Part shown: piece by piece, positions 47,592 through 59,352 of the stretch
Position numbering within the stretch: the stretch's first letter is position 1
Layout of the letters: each line of letters begins with the position of its first letter
DNA from: Paramacrobiotus metropolitanus
Taxonomy: Eukaryota > Tardigrada > Eutardigrada > Parachela > Macrobiotidae
Direction of reading: 5' to 3'
Assembly: GCF_019649055.1 (NCBI RefSeq)
Contig: NW_026570292.1
Span: 496,001-560,000, forward strand
Length of the DNA: 64,000 nucleotides
Program-made: the position numbers and the translations under genes
Notes under the pieces: generated by a model
Told to the model about the DNA's origin: nothing
What the model saw: the letters and a program-made list of their open reading frames with translations, nothing else
Databases searched by the model: none

Positions 47592-49136
47592 ATGGAAGCC
47601 GGATTATGTGCTATTTGTTGCGGGTGCTTGTACACAATATTCTTCTTGTTTTACTTGGTAAGTAGTCGCGCCTCTGCTTAATCAATATCTTTCGTTTCTT
47701 TAATAAGTTTTTCTAATTTTCTCCGGCAAATATGTAGATATGTGAACATGCTACATATATCATAAAGCTAAACATGTCTGCATAGGTACAGAGTACATTA
47801 AGTTGTTGTCATTTGCTATGGTACTATTTTATATGACATAAAATAAGTTTCTTTTTATCACAACCAATAGTTTTCACGTTTAATTTAGCGAAATGATAGC
47901 TTAGTAATTTTTAGTTATATTGTTTTCGTCGTTAATATAACGTATGAGTAAATCTGTATGCACATGAACGAAATTAATAACAATTACGAAAATAAGCTGA
48001 TAATTATCACTAGTAATCATGATCGAATGACTCCGCTAACAATTATTAATTTTGTATATATATGGTACTTTATGCGTACAACTTTATACAGGCAGCTACG
48101 GTAGCCTCGCCGGCGCTAGCCACGAAGGCGATGGTGGACATGGGACGGTCGATGGAGGACACGCCGGCGCTGTACAAATGGCACGCCGGTCTCGGCTACG
48201 GACTCCTGCTGATGTCCATTATGCGCGGATGCCGCAACAGCTTCGTTACCGGCCTGTTGCGGGGACGGAAAGAGGGCGATGTGGAGGGCGTGGGCCAAGT
48301 GCAGATGAAGCCCAGCTTCAACTGCTGCTGGGAACTTTTGGTACGTGTCTTAGCACAATATATCAGTCGACTAATAGACCAATAAAATCTATCCGTTTCC
48401 CGGATAGATAATACCGTACCAGTGCCATTAAATTATGCACAGAATTTTATTCATTGTTAATGGAAATTGTTGCCGCAAGGCTGGCTAGGGCTTTCACTGC
48501 CGACACTGAATACAACCAAACCAGCATTACAAACTGTAGCGGGCCATTTTTTGTTGGTTAAATTTGCCACAACAAATTTTTAGTCGCAATTAAGATGAAT
48601 ATTTATTTATATGTTCATATGAATATTTATTTATTTGTTATTTGATATTTATATCTTTTTTAAATATACGTAGACTGTTCGTATTTCTTAAATGTCCCAA
48701 ATTTTGCCTACAGTAAATTTCTTAGATGAATATAACATTATGTTGTGGAAAGTATTGGTATGCTTGTATTATGTTCTGATCGATGACGAAAAACTGGTGA
48801 AAACAAATAATATAATTTCTTCAGGTTTCTTTACTGGGCTTGGGCATGACCATTGGCCTTTGTGTGACCAGCTTCAAGATTTACTACGAGCACAGTGATG
48901 CCCACTATAAGCGCAACGACCATCTTTTCTACTCCGCGGTAATCGATATTCTCTCGTCTCACATGTCCATAATTTAATCATATTTTTAACCATTTCTTGT
49001 TTTTCAGATTCTCGGTATGGTCGTCTCGCTGACCGCCCTGCTGGTCATTCCCATAACTATCTGCTGTGCATTCTGCGCGTGCTGCGCCGGTGTTGTGGGC
49101 GGAATCGCTTCCCTAACGTCCCGCAACGAACTCTAA
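47592..49136 (+). CDS. Small Cys-rich multi-pass membrane protein, copy 1
   Basis: Four exons: 47592-47657, 48092-48340, 48825-48938, 49008-49136; 185 residues. Family not recognised. Exon 1 encodes a short Cys-rich start (LCAICCGCLYTIFFLFYL) that forms the first hydrophobic segment. Exon 2 holds the motif VASPALATKAMVDMG, then PALYKWHAGLGYGLLL, and a basic loop. Exon 3 holds a second clear helix (LLGLGMTIGLCVTSFKIYY). Exon 4 holds a third (GMVVSLTALLVIPITICC) followed by the Cys cluster CAFCACCAGVV, a likely palmitoylation site. The exon 2 segment near GYGLLLMSIM may be a fourth helix. All introns are phase 0. The neighbour at 49936 has the same four exons and the same motifs, so the two arose by tandem duplication. 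AATAAA at 49458-49463 fits as the poly-A signal. Confidence 0.83.
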
Positions 49137-49935
49137 CCGGCAACGCCCGGAAAATCATGATTTTACTGCATTTCTGCGTAATTGTTCCACGTTGCTTGTT
49201 GTAATCATTTAAATTTTTTTAATACTAGTACTGTGGATTTTCACGTGTCAGCGGCGTGAATCATAAAAGTTTTATGATTCATGAACATGATACACCCGAT
49301 TGCTAACAGCGTCGCAAATGCTACAAAACCGTTAGATTTCAAACGGGATAAAAATGTTTTTGTTACTGGACTCAAGTATACACACTCATGCAAATTTTCT
49401 CCGGTTTGTTGTCATTTCTTTCTGTTATGTTTTATGCTGACTCAGCCGCACGCTCTGAATAAAACGCATTGAGTATACATAGCTGCAGTGTACGTACAGT
49501 TGTGCTCGTCTATTTATATTGTGTCGCGTCAGTGCCGGTACGGTCAACAAAATGCCGGTATACATGGATTATGCAAAGACTGCATTTTATAAAATCCAGG
49601 CTTTGCTATACGTAGCTCACAAGCGATAATTTTATTAATAATCTACATGCTACAAAATACGAGCGGGACAATATATCCCGGCGAAATTCTAATCTGTTGG
49701 CGCAATGTTTACACTCCTTATCAGTTGTACACAGTTTTATCGGTATTTTGCGTGACGCTTGCACACCGTCGCGATGGGAGACGAAGAAACTGCTGTGGCA
49801 AATGCGTGTTGCGCTGCCGGTGCGAATACCCAGTTTTCTATTTTGCCGTAAACCCTGTATTGTCTACTGTAATAGTGCTTGAAGCAAAACATTTTTGCAA
49901 GTATTTTGAAAAGCGTATTACAATTTTCTGTAATA
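49137..49935. other. Spacer between the two small membrane protein genes
   Basis: Holds the poly-A signal of copy 1 and a possible TATAAAA box for copy 2 at 49588-49594. The 131-codon plus-strand frame at 49647-50042 is out of frame with copy 2 exon 1 and shows no features. Confidence 0.6.
49458..49463 (+). promoter_or_regulatory. Poly-A signal for membrane protein copy 1
   Basis: AATAAA about 320 bases after the stop at 49136 and before the next gene. Confidence 0.5.
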
Positions 49936-51330
49936 ATGGCAGGTATTTGTCTTTTGTGCTGCGGATGCTGCTACCTGATCTTCGCCCTCGCATATTTGGT
50001 AAGATATTCTTTTACAAGAAAGCATTCTACTGCGCAGCGTAGTATTCTGTACTGTAAATAAATATACCGTACATATATACGCGGTATCGTTCTTTTTATA
50101 TGCAAACCATGCGCAATAATAATTACTATGTATTTTAATTAATTATTTTGCTGATCCGTACATGTACGTCGATGAAAGTATATTGCTTATACGAATATAA
50201 TGCAATAATTCAGGCATAAAATTAGATATAAATCAATTTTGCAACAGATTTGATGCTTTACCAATGTCACAAAATGTTATGTAAAACCTTTTTAACAAAC
50301 TAATGTTGCACAAATGCACTGTGCATTGCGTGCACTAGTGCATGCATTTTATCATCTTCCCGCTTAAATTACCCATACGAATAATAGGCTGCCGTGACGG
50401 CGGTGCCGGCACTGGCCACCAAGCACATGGTGGACATGGGCGTGCCGGCAGCGGATATTCCCGCTCTGTGGAAATGGCACGCGGCACTAGGATATGCCTT
50501 CCTCTTGGGCGCCATCTTCCGCTCCTCGCACAACGATTTCATTACCAAATTACGGGCCGGCAAAGATCAGGACCCCGAAAGTGGACAGGCCACAGGATGC
50601 AAAATGGGTTGCCGATGCATCTTTGAATTTCTGGTACAACGTCCTTTTATAATTAGAATAATCTTGATAATAACGAATACGAGGTTTATAATGAACGCGA
50701 GGTACTGACATACCGCAGTATATCAACTTTATTAGTTAACTATTCCGTACATCTGTACGGTATCTTCGTGAAGAATTTCTACTGTATTTAATTTGTACTT
50801 TATTTTGGGCTTTTTGGCAATAGCCGGTATTTACCTCGTTAACTTCACCGATAAAATATACATACAGGGCTCGTACGACTCTGAATATTAATAATGACAT
50901 GATTTCATTCCGTTCTTAGGTCTCTCTTATTCCGCTAGCGATAGCGATTGGATTATTATACACCAGTTTCCAGCTGTACTTTGACTCGCTAAACAAGGAA
51001 ATGTCGTTGCATATGTATTATTCTGCGGTAGGTGCACAATTACAATTACCGAGACGTTTTAAATCCCATATCGTGATTAATTTTGAACGGTTTTGAATTG
51101 ATCGTTTGTAGCATCTTTGTTGACCTCTTCTACCTTCGTTTGCTAGGGGCTTTTACCCGATGTTTTGTGCAGATATCATGTATTAATTGTTGGTGCATGC
51201 ATTGCAGATACTGGGACTGGTTGTGACGATCCCGGCTGTGATCATCTTCCCGTGTATGTTGTTCTGCGCGGTGTGTGCCTGCTGTACTGCCTGTTGTGCC
51301 GGCGTCGTGTCCAGCAGCGCATCCATCTAA
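49936..51330 (+). CDS. Small Cys-rich multi-pass membrane protein, copy 2
   Basis: Four exons: 49936-49998, 50388-50633, 50920-51027, 51208-51330; 179 residues, all introns phase 0 at the same places as in copy 1. Shared features: Cys-rich first helix (ICLLCCGCCYLIFALAYL), the motif VPALATKHMVDMG, PALWKWHAALGYAFLL, a basic loop, a helix in exon 3 (IPLAIAIGLLYTSFQLYF), the exon-ending motif YYSA, and a last helix followed by a dense Cys cluster (CAVCACCTACCAGVV). The conserved AlaThrLysXMetValAspMetGly and LysTrpHisAla motifs are the best handles for a family search. The copies differ most in the exon 2 loop. AATAAA at 51423-51428 fits as the poly-A signal. Function unknown; likely a plasma- or endomembrane scaffold-type protein, but that is a guess from the layout alone. 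Confidence 0.83.
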
Positions 51331-51422
51331 CCAAATTTGGTGTTTTTAATGTTTAAATTTTAACTATATAATCAAGTAGTGTACCAGCGCTCGCAATTTT
51401 TATAAACTGGATGGCTGTTGCG

Positions 51423-51428
51423 AATAAA
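51423..51428 (+). promoter_or_regulatory. Poly-A signal for membrane protein copy 2
   Basis: AATAAA 93 bases after the stop at 51330. Confidence 0.6.
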
Positions 51429-52394
51429 TCACAACAATAATTTAATATGTTCCATATTTTATGTTATCTTACTTTCCGTTATCGTTATTTTTTAGTACAA
51501 GCGTAAACTGAGGAATTGTTTGATTGTTATGTGTTTGATATTAATAATGAAACCTCTTTTGCTCGGGTCGGATCATTCGGGGATAGATTTGGTATCGATG
51601 GCACTGATAGTGAAATTTAGAAGCAAACAATACTTCTACAGTTAATGCAATTATGTACAGTTATGGCACTTTACAGAAGTAAAGTTCCTTTTTTAAATAC
51701 CAATCATTTCCAAACAGATACGTGCTGCAAATAGCCAATATCATTAAAGCAACCCATACTAGTACTCGTAAATGAGTTGTTCTTATCGCATTTGGGGCCT
51801 TCGGCACCTTTAATTGCACAATTTGCGCTGCAGGATATTGCACGCATCATTTTTAGGTGGCAAAAACTAAAGTGTACTACGAGTTTTGTATACGATTCTC
51901 AAGATGCAAGTACACATCCTTAGCATTTGCTACAGTAAAATTTCCAGTACGTACGGCACGCGGTACGGTTGAACTACGAAATCGCATACAGCTGATCGGT
52001 AGCATTGAATGTCTCGCCAAAAAACTGTATTTTTTAAACAAATACCAAAAGTATTACCTGCTAAAATACTTTTACAGCTTGTATAAAACCGCGATACGGT
52101 GACTGGAGTTGTATACCAAATCCATACACTTATAGTTGTACATGCTCGTACGTACTTATATTAAACTGACGAGCGAATTCTCATCGGTTTTCCCGTCCAC
52201 TGTAAGTGGTATTCGCGCCATCCAAACTCGGTTACTCTGAGTGACCTTTGAACGTTAATTCCAGATCTTAACAGTTACTGTTATAACTATCACGTGCGCT
52301 GAGCGCATCGCGAATAGTGGCATAACCAGAACATCGAAGGTGAACCACCGATGCATGCGCCACTGGGAACACCGCACGACGGAGCATCAAATTT

Positions 52395-52402
52395 TATAAA
52401 TA
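52395..52402 (+). promoter_or_regulatory. TATA-like box upstream of the small secreted peptide gene
   Basis: TATAAATA 93 bases upstream of the ATG at 52495. The surroundings are AT-rich, so chance is possible. Confidence 0.45.
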
Positions 52403-52494
52403 ATTATTATGGCTGCCAGTAACGTAATCGATATTACGCGTGTTACATGAGATAATTATTCGGGATTAATTGGATCAATCACGGTTGCGACAAA

Positions 52495-52868
52495 ATGTCG
52501 AGGCATCTAAAACTATGCTGGATGCTGCCTTTTATCTTGCTAGTCATTGGTAAGAATATTTTTCGAGCCACCTTTGTTTTAATTGCTTAATGTAATGTGA
52601 TCTAGAATACAATATTAATAATATGCTCGTAAAACAACGTAAACGATTGTCGTCCATATTAATTACACCGGACTGAATGCGTTTACATATAACAGTTTAC
52701 GTTAATTTACAGCACATTACAAAATTATTCTTTGCAGGATGTGTGCTGAATTTTAGCAGCGCCAGAACATTAACGAAACCGAGCGAAATTATCGACGATG
52801 GGCAATTATCGGAGAACTGCCTGTATTCGCGGGATAACAATAACTTGGTGAAGCGTTCTGGAGGTTAG
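52495..52868 (+). CDS. Small secreted peptide precursor candidate
   Basis: Two exons, 52495-52549 and 52738-52868, encode 61 residues: a signal peptide (LCWMLPFILLVIG, cut probably near FSSA) followed by about 34 residues ending LVKRSGG. The Lys-Arg pair close to the C end is typical of prohormone processing sites, but no amidation signal is seen. Splice sites are good (ATTG|GTAAGA; TTTGCAG|GA). A TATA-like box lies about 100 bases upstream (52395-52402) and an AATAAA at 52942-52947, so a two-exon gene is plausible. Two further donors in exon 2 (after 52847 and after 52863) would instead splice into a GC-rich open stretch at 53205-53354, giving a longer precursor with another Lys-Arg (see findings). 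No known neuropeptide motif was recognised. Confidence 0.55.
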
Positions 52869-52941
52869 AAACCAACCTGGCAGTCTACTCTAGGGTTCAT
52901 TATGTATATCAGACCAAACTGTTGATGCTTAACGCTATACA

Positions 52942-52947
52942 AATAAA
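52942..52947 (+). promoter_or_regulatory. Poly-A signal after the small secreted peptide gene
   Basis: AATAAA 74 bases after the stop at 52868. If used, it ends the transcript before the GC-rich block at 53205. Confidence 0.5.
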
Positions 52948-54057
52948 ATATTTGTAAGTAACACCAAATTCACCAATACACAATCGGTATTTTGTTGTTT
53001 TTTTATTTGTAGTTAAATAAAATTGTAAAATAGCAAAATTAATATTGTCTACAAATACATATTATATGAGCTAGTGTAAGTAGCACTGTTAAAAAGTAGA
53101 TACAGCAATGCTAACGTTCATGACAACTGTTCGATAATTGTTTATACAGAGTCTGTATGTACGAGTATGTAACAAAACGTAACTGCCAATAATTCCGTCG
53201 ACAGGTACCAGGCGCCAGCTGGGCTGGACCCGGCCACCGCGAACCGGCGGATGAGGATAAGCGGGCCACCGTTACGTATTATGCATCCACTCTGCATAAT
53301 ACACCGTGGCCCAGTTTCCTGTACCATCACGCCGCCGAAGGTGTCCGCCGGTGACCTTAATCAAGTTGCTGGCATATATGATGCGCAGTATCACAACCAC
53401 CTCGCCGTGGCGATACTGTGCGGATGGGGATATCTCCGCGGTGCAACAATCATGGTCTTATAGTATCGCTTTTTAAATACTGTACTTCGGTATCTAATCC
53501 ATATGATTCTGACAAATGCATCGTTAACTGTATGTATGTATATTTATATTTTACTATACAAGTATGAACGCAACTGTGTATTGCACAATGTAAACGAATA
53601 CTGCAGTCACTTCCGGTTACAAAATTATCCAAGAGCCAGTAACGGCTGTTCGCGGCTTGTACAAAACTAGCGGTAAATGCCATCTACTTTCTTGCATAAT
53701 ATATATGCAGATGTACGATGGATCTCAATTTTGTACTCAGTCTTTGTTTGCTGTAGATAATGATCACTTTGGCATGCACGTGGGCATTTTAAAGAAAACC
53801 GCTTAACACCTTCATGCCATTTTGTTCTGAAAATATTTTTGCCGTAACCCTTAGTATCCACCCTTAGAATTCAACAAGATCATCCTGAATTTATTTTTAG
53901 ATTCCGTTGTGCATAAAACTGGGTATAAGTTTATAAAACCGCTACAACAACTGCATCTGTACGCATCGCTACACACAATATTTACGATTAAAATATCTTG
54001 TTACGTTAAGCCACACTGAGATCTCTGTTGTACGGTGTATTGCACACATTTGAAATT

Positions 54058-54063
54058 TTATTT
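54058..54063 (-). promoter_or_regulatory. Poly-A signal for the CUB-trypsin gene
   Basis: AATAAA on the minus strand about 50 bases past the stop at 54114. Confidence 0.55.
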
Positions 54064-54113
54064 CCGGCACACCGATTCACTCGTTCGCATACACATAGAA
54101 TGGTTTACATTAT

Positions 54114-57100
54114 TTAGCCAAATCTGATCACGACCGGAGAATTTGACTGATCGGTCGACTGTACACCGCGTACGGAATTCACCCACGACATCATCTGCCA
54201 CACGTTCGTGTATGCTCCTGAAAATTACGCTCCGTTAGCTAGACTTCACAAATGCACAAATAAAATTGTTAATAATTACTGCAGATCACAACAGTCATTT
54301 TATTTTGTATAATTACATATAATTACTACCTGTAATGCGATGTGTAACGTTTTGCCTATCGAAACAATCTTGCAGCACACAAATTTCAGTGTTTGCACTC
54401 AGTCTTATGTACTTACCGAAAACATCACTTCGTCCGCAGCCTGAAACAAATAAAACAATTTTATCGAAACTATTTTGAAGAAAAAAATTAGAGATTAATT
54501 GCCTGTAATTAAGTTCCTCTCCTATTAATTTTAGTGAAAGCAGTCTCGTTTTGACCTTACCTACACCGAAGGATGTTAGTCCAACGATCTCGAAATGGTT
54601 CTGGCGCCGACAGATTAACGGACCACCTATAGCAAACTGCCGCTGTTATTTACGGAAATACTGCCTCGTTTATTGTGAATCCACCATGCAAGAAGGGTAA
54701 TTTCAACCTGAATCGCCGTTGCAGCTATCGTGTGACACCGGATAGATGCTCCCGGCACAAACATGGCTGTTTGTCAGCGTAATCAGTCCGGGAAAGGCTT
54801 GGTTGAAGAATGTCTGACAGGTGGACTGCGGCACCAACGGAACATCCGTTTCCATCAATCGGCTGGACCCACTGGCCGTAACACTCACTTGACCTTTAAA
54901 AGTAGCCAGAAATACAGTAATACAGTAAGTATCTAAATTATTTCAGTACTGGCAACTGTCCCGAGCTTGCAATTATTTCTTGCAACTATTGTATCGCCAT
55001 ATGTCTGTATATTGTATCGCACATACACAGCAGCCAGTAGGTAAATATATTCTTAATACTACGTAGTCAATTTTTGCTGTTTAAAAGTGATTTTAATAAT
55101 GTATCAAATACGCACGTTAAAGGTTTCAGTCTAATTACTTCTTACGTTTTTTGCGCTGCATCGGCGTTGTCAAACCATATCCAGCAATGTAGCAAACGGT
55201 CTATAATAGGTTAAAAGATGTTTTTATCAAAACCTATTCAGGAACTACACATCTGCAGGTAACACGACAAAAAGTGAATGTTACAGTGTATTATACAGAT
55301 ATCTTTACCAGTTTACCGTAAACCGGCGGTATTATTAGAGCATTTTTACCCCTGGTGAAGGCGCTTCCGTCGGCATGCAGATGGGTTTAACGAAAGTGCT
55401 AAAGGTCACCGGCGTGGATAGCCGAATCAGTGCGATATCGTTACTGAAACTCTGGCTGTTGAAATTGGGATTGACGATGGAGAATGCCGCTCGATAGTCC
55501 GTGCCGCGTGCCGGATCCCCGACGGACGCGTTGAAGTCGGTGGCTCCCACGCGCAGCAACAGGTTCTGCGCCGGCTTACTTAAAGAACAATTTGGCGTTA
55601 TTTCGTTGTGATGTGAAGCTCGTACTACCACTGCATTATAATCACGCTAAAAAAATTAATTACTACAGTAAATATGAGACAATGGCGCTCACAGCAATCC
55701 TTTCTTGACTAATTTCTCGACTACTTGACTGCGGTTAAGCGAAGTAATTAACAAAATACGGTTTGCTTACTCAACAGTGCAATGCGCTGCCGTTAAAACC
55801 CAGTTCTGGTCTAAAAGGACACCGCCACAAAATTGACCTGAAAGAAACAAACAGTTTATTATTACAGTTTAATATGATGTACAATACGAGTACTGTAGTA
55901 TAATGATGTAGTACTGTGGCAGCGTTTACACCTCCGTTTTCTTGTCTAGTTATCGCCTAATAAAACCTAATGGGCGTAGCCGGTGCTTTTATACGAATGT
56001 AGTAAAAATGCGGTAATACCACTTTTTCAATTTCTATTTTCTCTAATTAATTTTATTATTCTTTATTTATGTATTAACTTATTATTTCATTTTCACTATT
56101 TTGTTTTGCGTTTCTTTAATTAATTTTGTGGTTTCTAATTATTGAAAATCGCACTACAAAACGCTGCATGCATAAATAACTCAGCGTACCATTGTAGCGT
56201 GCATCGACCAGCGCCACCATATACGGCCAGGAGCCCAGCGTGGCCGGATGACCGCCGATAATGCGGGCCTGTCCGGGCTGCACCACCGGCACCCCGCAAT
56301 CGGCGGAAGGCGGCGGCGCCACCGTCCACGGGAAGGCGGTGGTCACCGGGGGCGCCGTGGGAAAGGTCACGGGCTGGGGTGGCGGCGGCGTCCAGGGGAA
56401 GAAGGGCGGGACGGTGGTGGGAAAGAACGGTGAAGGTGTCGGCGCGAAACCGGACGCCACCGGGAAGAACTGGGCGCGGAAGCCCTTGCGGGGGATGTGG
56501 GAGCCGCGCTGGCCCTGGGCGCAGAAGACGGCGATGAGGCTGTTGGTGGTGGAAGTGAAGATGTTGAAGTCGGCTTTGTCGGCGCGGATAACTGTTTATT
56601 ATCCAGAATGCTGGGATTAATTCGTTTATACTGAACGCAAATCCAGCGTAATTTATCAGAACTGTTTTCCAATCATCCCATGGGGATTTGGAGTCAGGTA
56701 TATTATATTTGACTTTGTTTATAATTGCAGTGCAATAAATAATAAGAGGAAGGAGAGTACAGTAATTAACAAATATATGGCAGAAAAAAATACGTATCTG
56801 CAGTATGCTGAGACGTCTTAACATGGGCTTTTAAAACTGGTCTTTGGAAAACTGTAGCCGCTGTACTACGACAACAACTATGTACGAGTGTGCTATGATC
56901 CAAAAATGCTTTTTTACTTTTTGTTGTAATACGACGTTTTCCAGAGCGAAACATTAACGTAAATTCTACATAACAGAATTTGATATAGTAGGAATTAATA
57001 AATAGTACGGTATTTTTTATGCTTACGAATAAAAGCTTGGCCCTGTGGACCGAGTGCGAAGTAATCCTTGAGACTACAGGCCGGACCCAGCTGGTTAGCA

Positions 57101-57958
57101 TACTGTCCATCCACGACGGCTAAGAAGTCCCGACCGGGAATTCCATACGGCTCCGTAAACTGAATTTGTACCTAATTAACAAAACCGCATAATACCGTAC
57201 ACTGTTAAGAAAATCAGTTTTTTTTCCTTATGGTTAATGCTTTTACTATCAAACTATTCTTGTCGAATCATGGCAATTAATTACTGAGGTATGCAGATGC
57301 CGGCTCGTAAGTTCTTCCGCGAACAGCGCAGAATTTTCCGCCAGTTTTATTAATTAGAAATTCAAAATTTATTTTTTGAAAATATTTGATCAGTATTATA
57401 TACAGAGTATATACGTTCATGCCACAAAAACATTTCGCTTAAAATTTGTCTAAAAAGCTTTCAAAGTTTACCACATTGCCCGGCGGAACGGTTATTGTCC
57501 ACCGGCATTCGGCATAATCGGGATAATTTCCGGGATAATTCTGCGGATACCAGAACATTCCCGCATTCGCCAGAAATCCGCCGCAAGCTGAAACCACAAA
57601 CGCATGGAACTTTGCGAGCTGCCTCATCGGGCGAATGTCAGTAACTATAAATATATATTTACTATATATAGTACATAATTTATATATAACATTTATTTGA
57701 AAAATTAATAATAAATTTGAAATCTATTACATTCTTCATCACTATATATGTACACATTGTTAAATTACCTCTTTTCTGCTTTACTATCAGCGAAGATAAA
57801 TTGTATCACGCTAAATTAGCCGAAATATACTTGCAGTTCACACTCAATCGCACCTATGTACCAGTATATGCGCACTTACTTTGAGCAAATACACAATTGA
57901 GCCAACCGGCAAAAATCGCACAATAAACAACAATCCATTTCCTCCGTAAATCGTCCAT
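54114..57958 (-). CDS. Secreted CUB-domain trypsin-like serine protease
   Basis: Exons: 57958-57880, 57587-57472, 57171-57027, 56591-56190, 55837-55771, 55578-55350, 55200-55146, 54893-54708, 54626-54561, 54440-54417, 54217-54114; 490 residues, phases all close. Signal peptide 1-25. CUB domain about 27-157 (CGGFLANAG, YPGNYPDYAECRW, then NSLIAVFCAQ). A Pro/Thr-rich linker follows to about 205. The protease domain begins at the activation site ARIIGG (cut after Arg near 223). The catalytic triad is complete: His in LTAAHC (near 266), Asp in NDIALIRL (near 317), Ser in CNGDSGGP (near 426). The residue six before the Ser is Asp, which predicts cleavage after Lys or Arg. It should be an extracellular zymogen, with roles such as matrix turnover, digestion or immunity; which one cannot be told. 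A poly-A signal (AATAAA on minus) lies at 54058-54063. Confidence 0.92.
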
Positions 57959-59352
57959 ATTAGGCAACAATAAGCCGCGTGACCTTTAGGTCACCCTATT
58001 CCCGTAAGGGCTGCTGGAGGAAAAAACAACATCAACAGCACCAATTATACCGTGCATTCGACGGCGTCGCTGCCATATGATTAATTACAGGCGCGGTAGA
58101 CATGATAAGCCAGAACGCAGGAAAAAAAACAGCAGCCGGCGAAAAAATTATATTACCGCGTAACCATCATTGTCATTGCCATGGCGTGACAATAGAATGT
58201 CCTAGTCACTGCTGATCCCAGCATAAACGCCGGCATTTTGCCGTACACAATGTCGCGTTGTTCATCGCCGAACAGGAGATCCTGCTACATCGAAGCTTAA
58301 GAAAAAGTGGCGGCGCCAGCACGTTTTGCTTTCTTCACCACTGTGGACAATTGTATCAACAATACATTGAACTGATGATTATGTTTAGGCAAGCTTTTCT
58401 AACTGTATACAGTATATACGCTACCGGTTCCTTTTCACCGCCAATGTTTTTCCCGGCTATAGGCGCCACCGTCGCCGGGGGTCAACTGGCCGGCGCGGCG
58501 TGTTGTGGTTTGCAACGCGCAACGCTCCACCAGTCACCTGACGTCCCGCATCACGCGTATGGTCATTTGCGTAACCGGTCAGCGCGGGTGTCAGTGTCAA
58601 CACGCGTGACGTCGGCTTCCCACGCTTAACGTATTATACCGTTGCCGATTACTGACTTACGATGCGGCTGCCGTGTTTATTTATCAATATTCCATGCATC
58701 GGAGAAACGTGTTTCTATTTCTTTCTGTTTGATACTATGACACAGCGCAACTTGTGGAGAACGGCCATTATTCAGGATTTCAAATAGAATTTCAAACTGC
58801 ACTTTTTTCGTGGAATTATAAATTTATAACAAATATTATTTCATCGTTGGGAAATACAAAATATTCGAACTTGCATTTTGTCTATTCTCGTTTGTGGAAT
58901 AAAGACGAATTTCAAAATTTTTCTAGAAACTTATCTGTAAAATTAACGGCAACTTAAATAATTACTCTTTTGTCGATTTTCGTATTTTCAAAAAAACTTT
59001 CCGGGAATTATCAGTGAAATGAATGACTACTGAATTTTAACAATTTTTAAAGCATTAAAGCGTGTGTGCAACTTCCATCACAAATCGCACCAGAGTCGGG
59101 AGGCGCTGCTTTTTAATAAAACCAAATGAAGCTAAAATCATATAATGAGCGACAATGTCCGGCATTAGACAAAAACAGAGGTTAATAATCCATAAAAAAA
59201 CAACACGAAACCACGCAAACAACGAGTACTCATCAAACAATCAGAAACACAACGACTACTGTACTCCGAACACGTAACAACCAAGGAAACGACTCATCTC
59301 CCGAAAAACCACTCAACACTGCAGTCATCGCGCACCACTCAGCCGATCCCAT
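57959..59352. other. Spacer between the protease and the left BTB gene
   Basis: A 123-codon plus-strand frame at 58258-58629 is partly GC-rich but has no domain, signal peptide or exon partners. The remainder is AT-rich. Confidence 0.6.

Larger units (their letters stand above)
51331..52494. other. Spacer before the small secreted peptide gene
   Basis: Holds a poly-A signal (51423) and a TATA-like box (52395). Otherwise no gene or repeat seen. Confidence 0.6.
52869..54113. other. Spacer with a GC-rich open block
   Basis: Bases 53195-53455 are clearly richer in G and C than their surroundings and open in several frames; they may be an extra exon of the upstream peptide gene. The rest is AT-rich. 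Confidence 0.55.

Noticed and set aside
49647-50042. 131-codon plus-strand frame
   Set aside because: Overlaps exon 1 of membrane protein copy 2 in another phase. Copy 2 is fixed by homology to copy 1.
53251-53463. 70-codon plus-strand frame in the GC-rich block
   Set aside because: No acceptor joins it in frame with the upstream peptide exons. The 53205-53354 frame fits two donor-acceptor pairs and was preferred.
58258-58629. 123-codon plus-strand frame between the protease and BTB genes
   Set aside because: No signal peptide, domain or splice partners. Its openness follows from local GC content.
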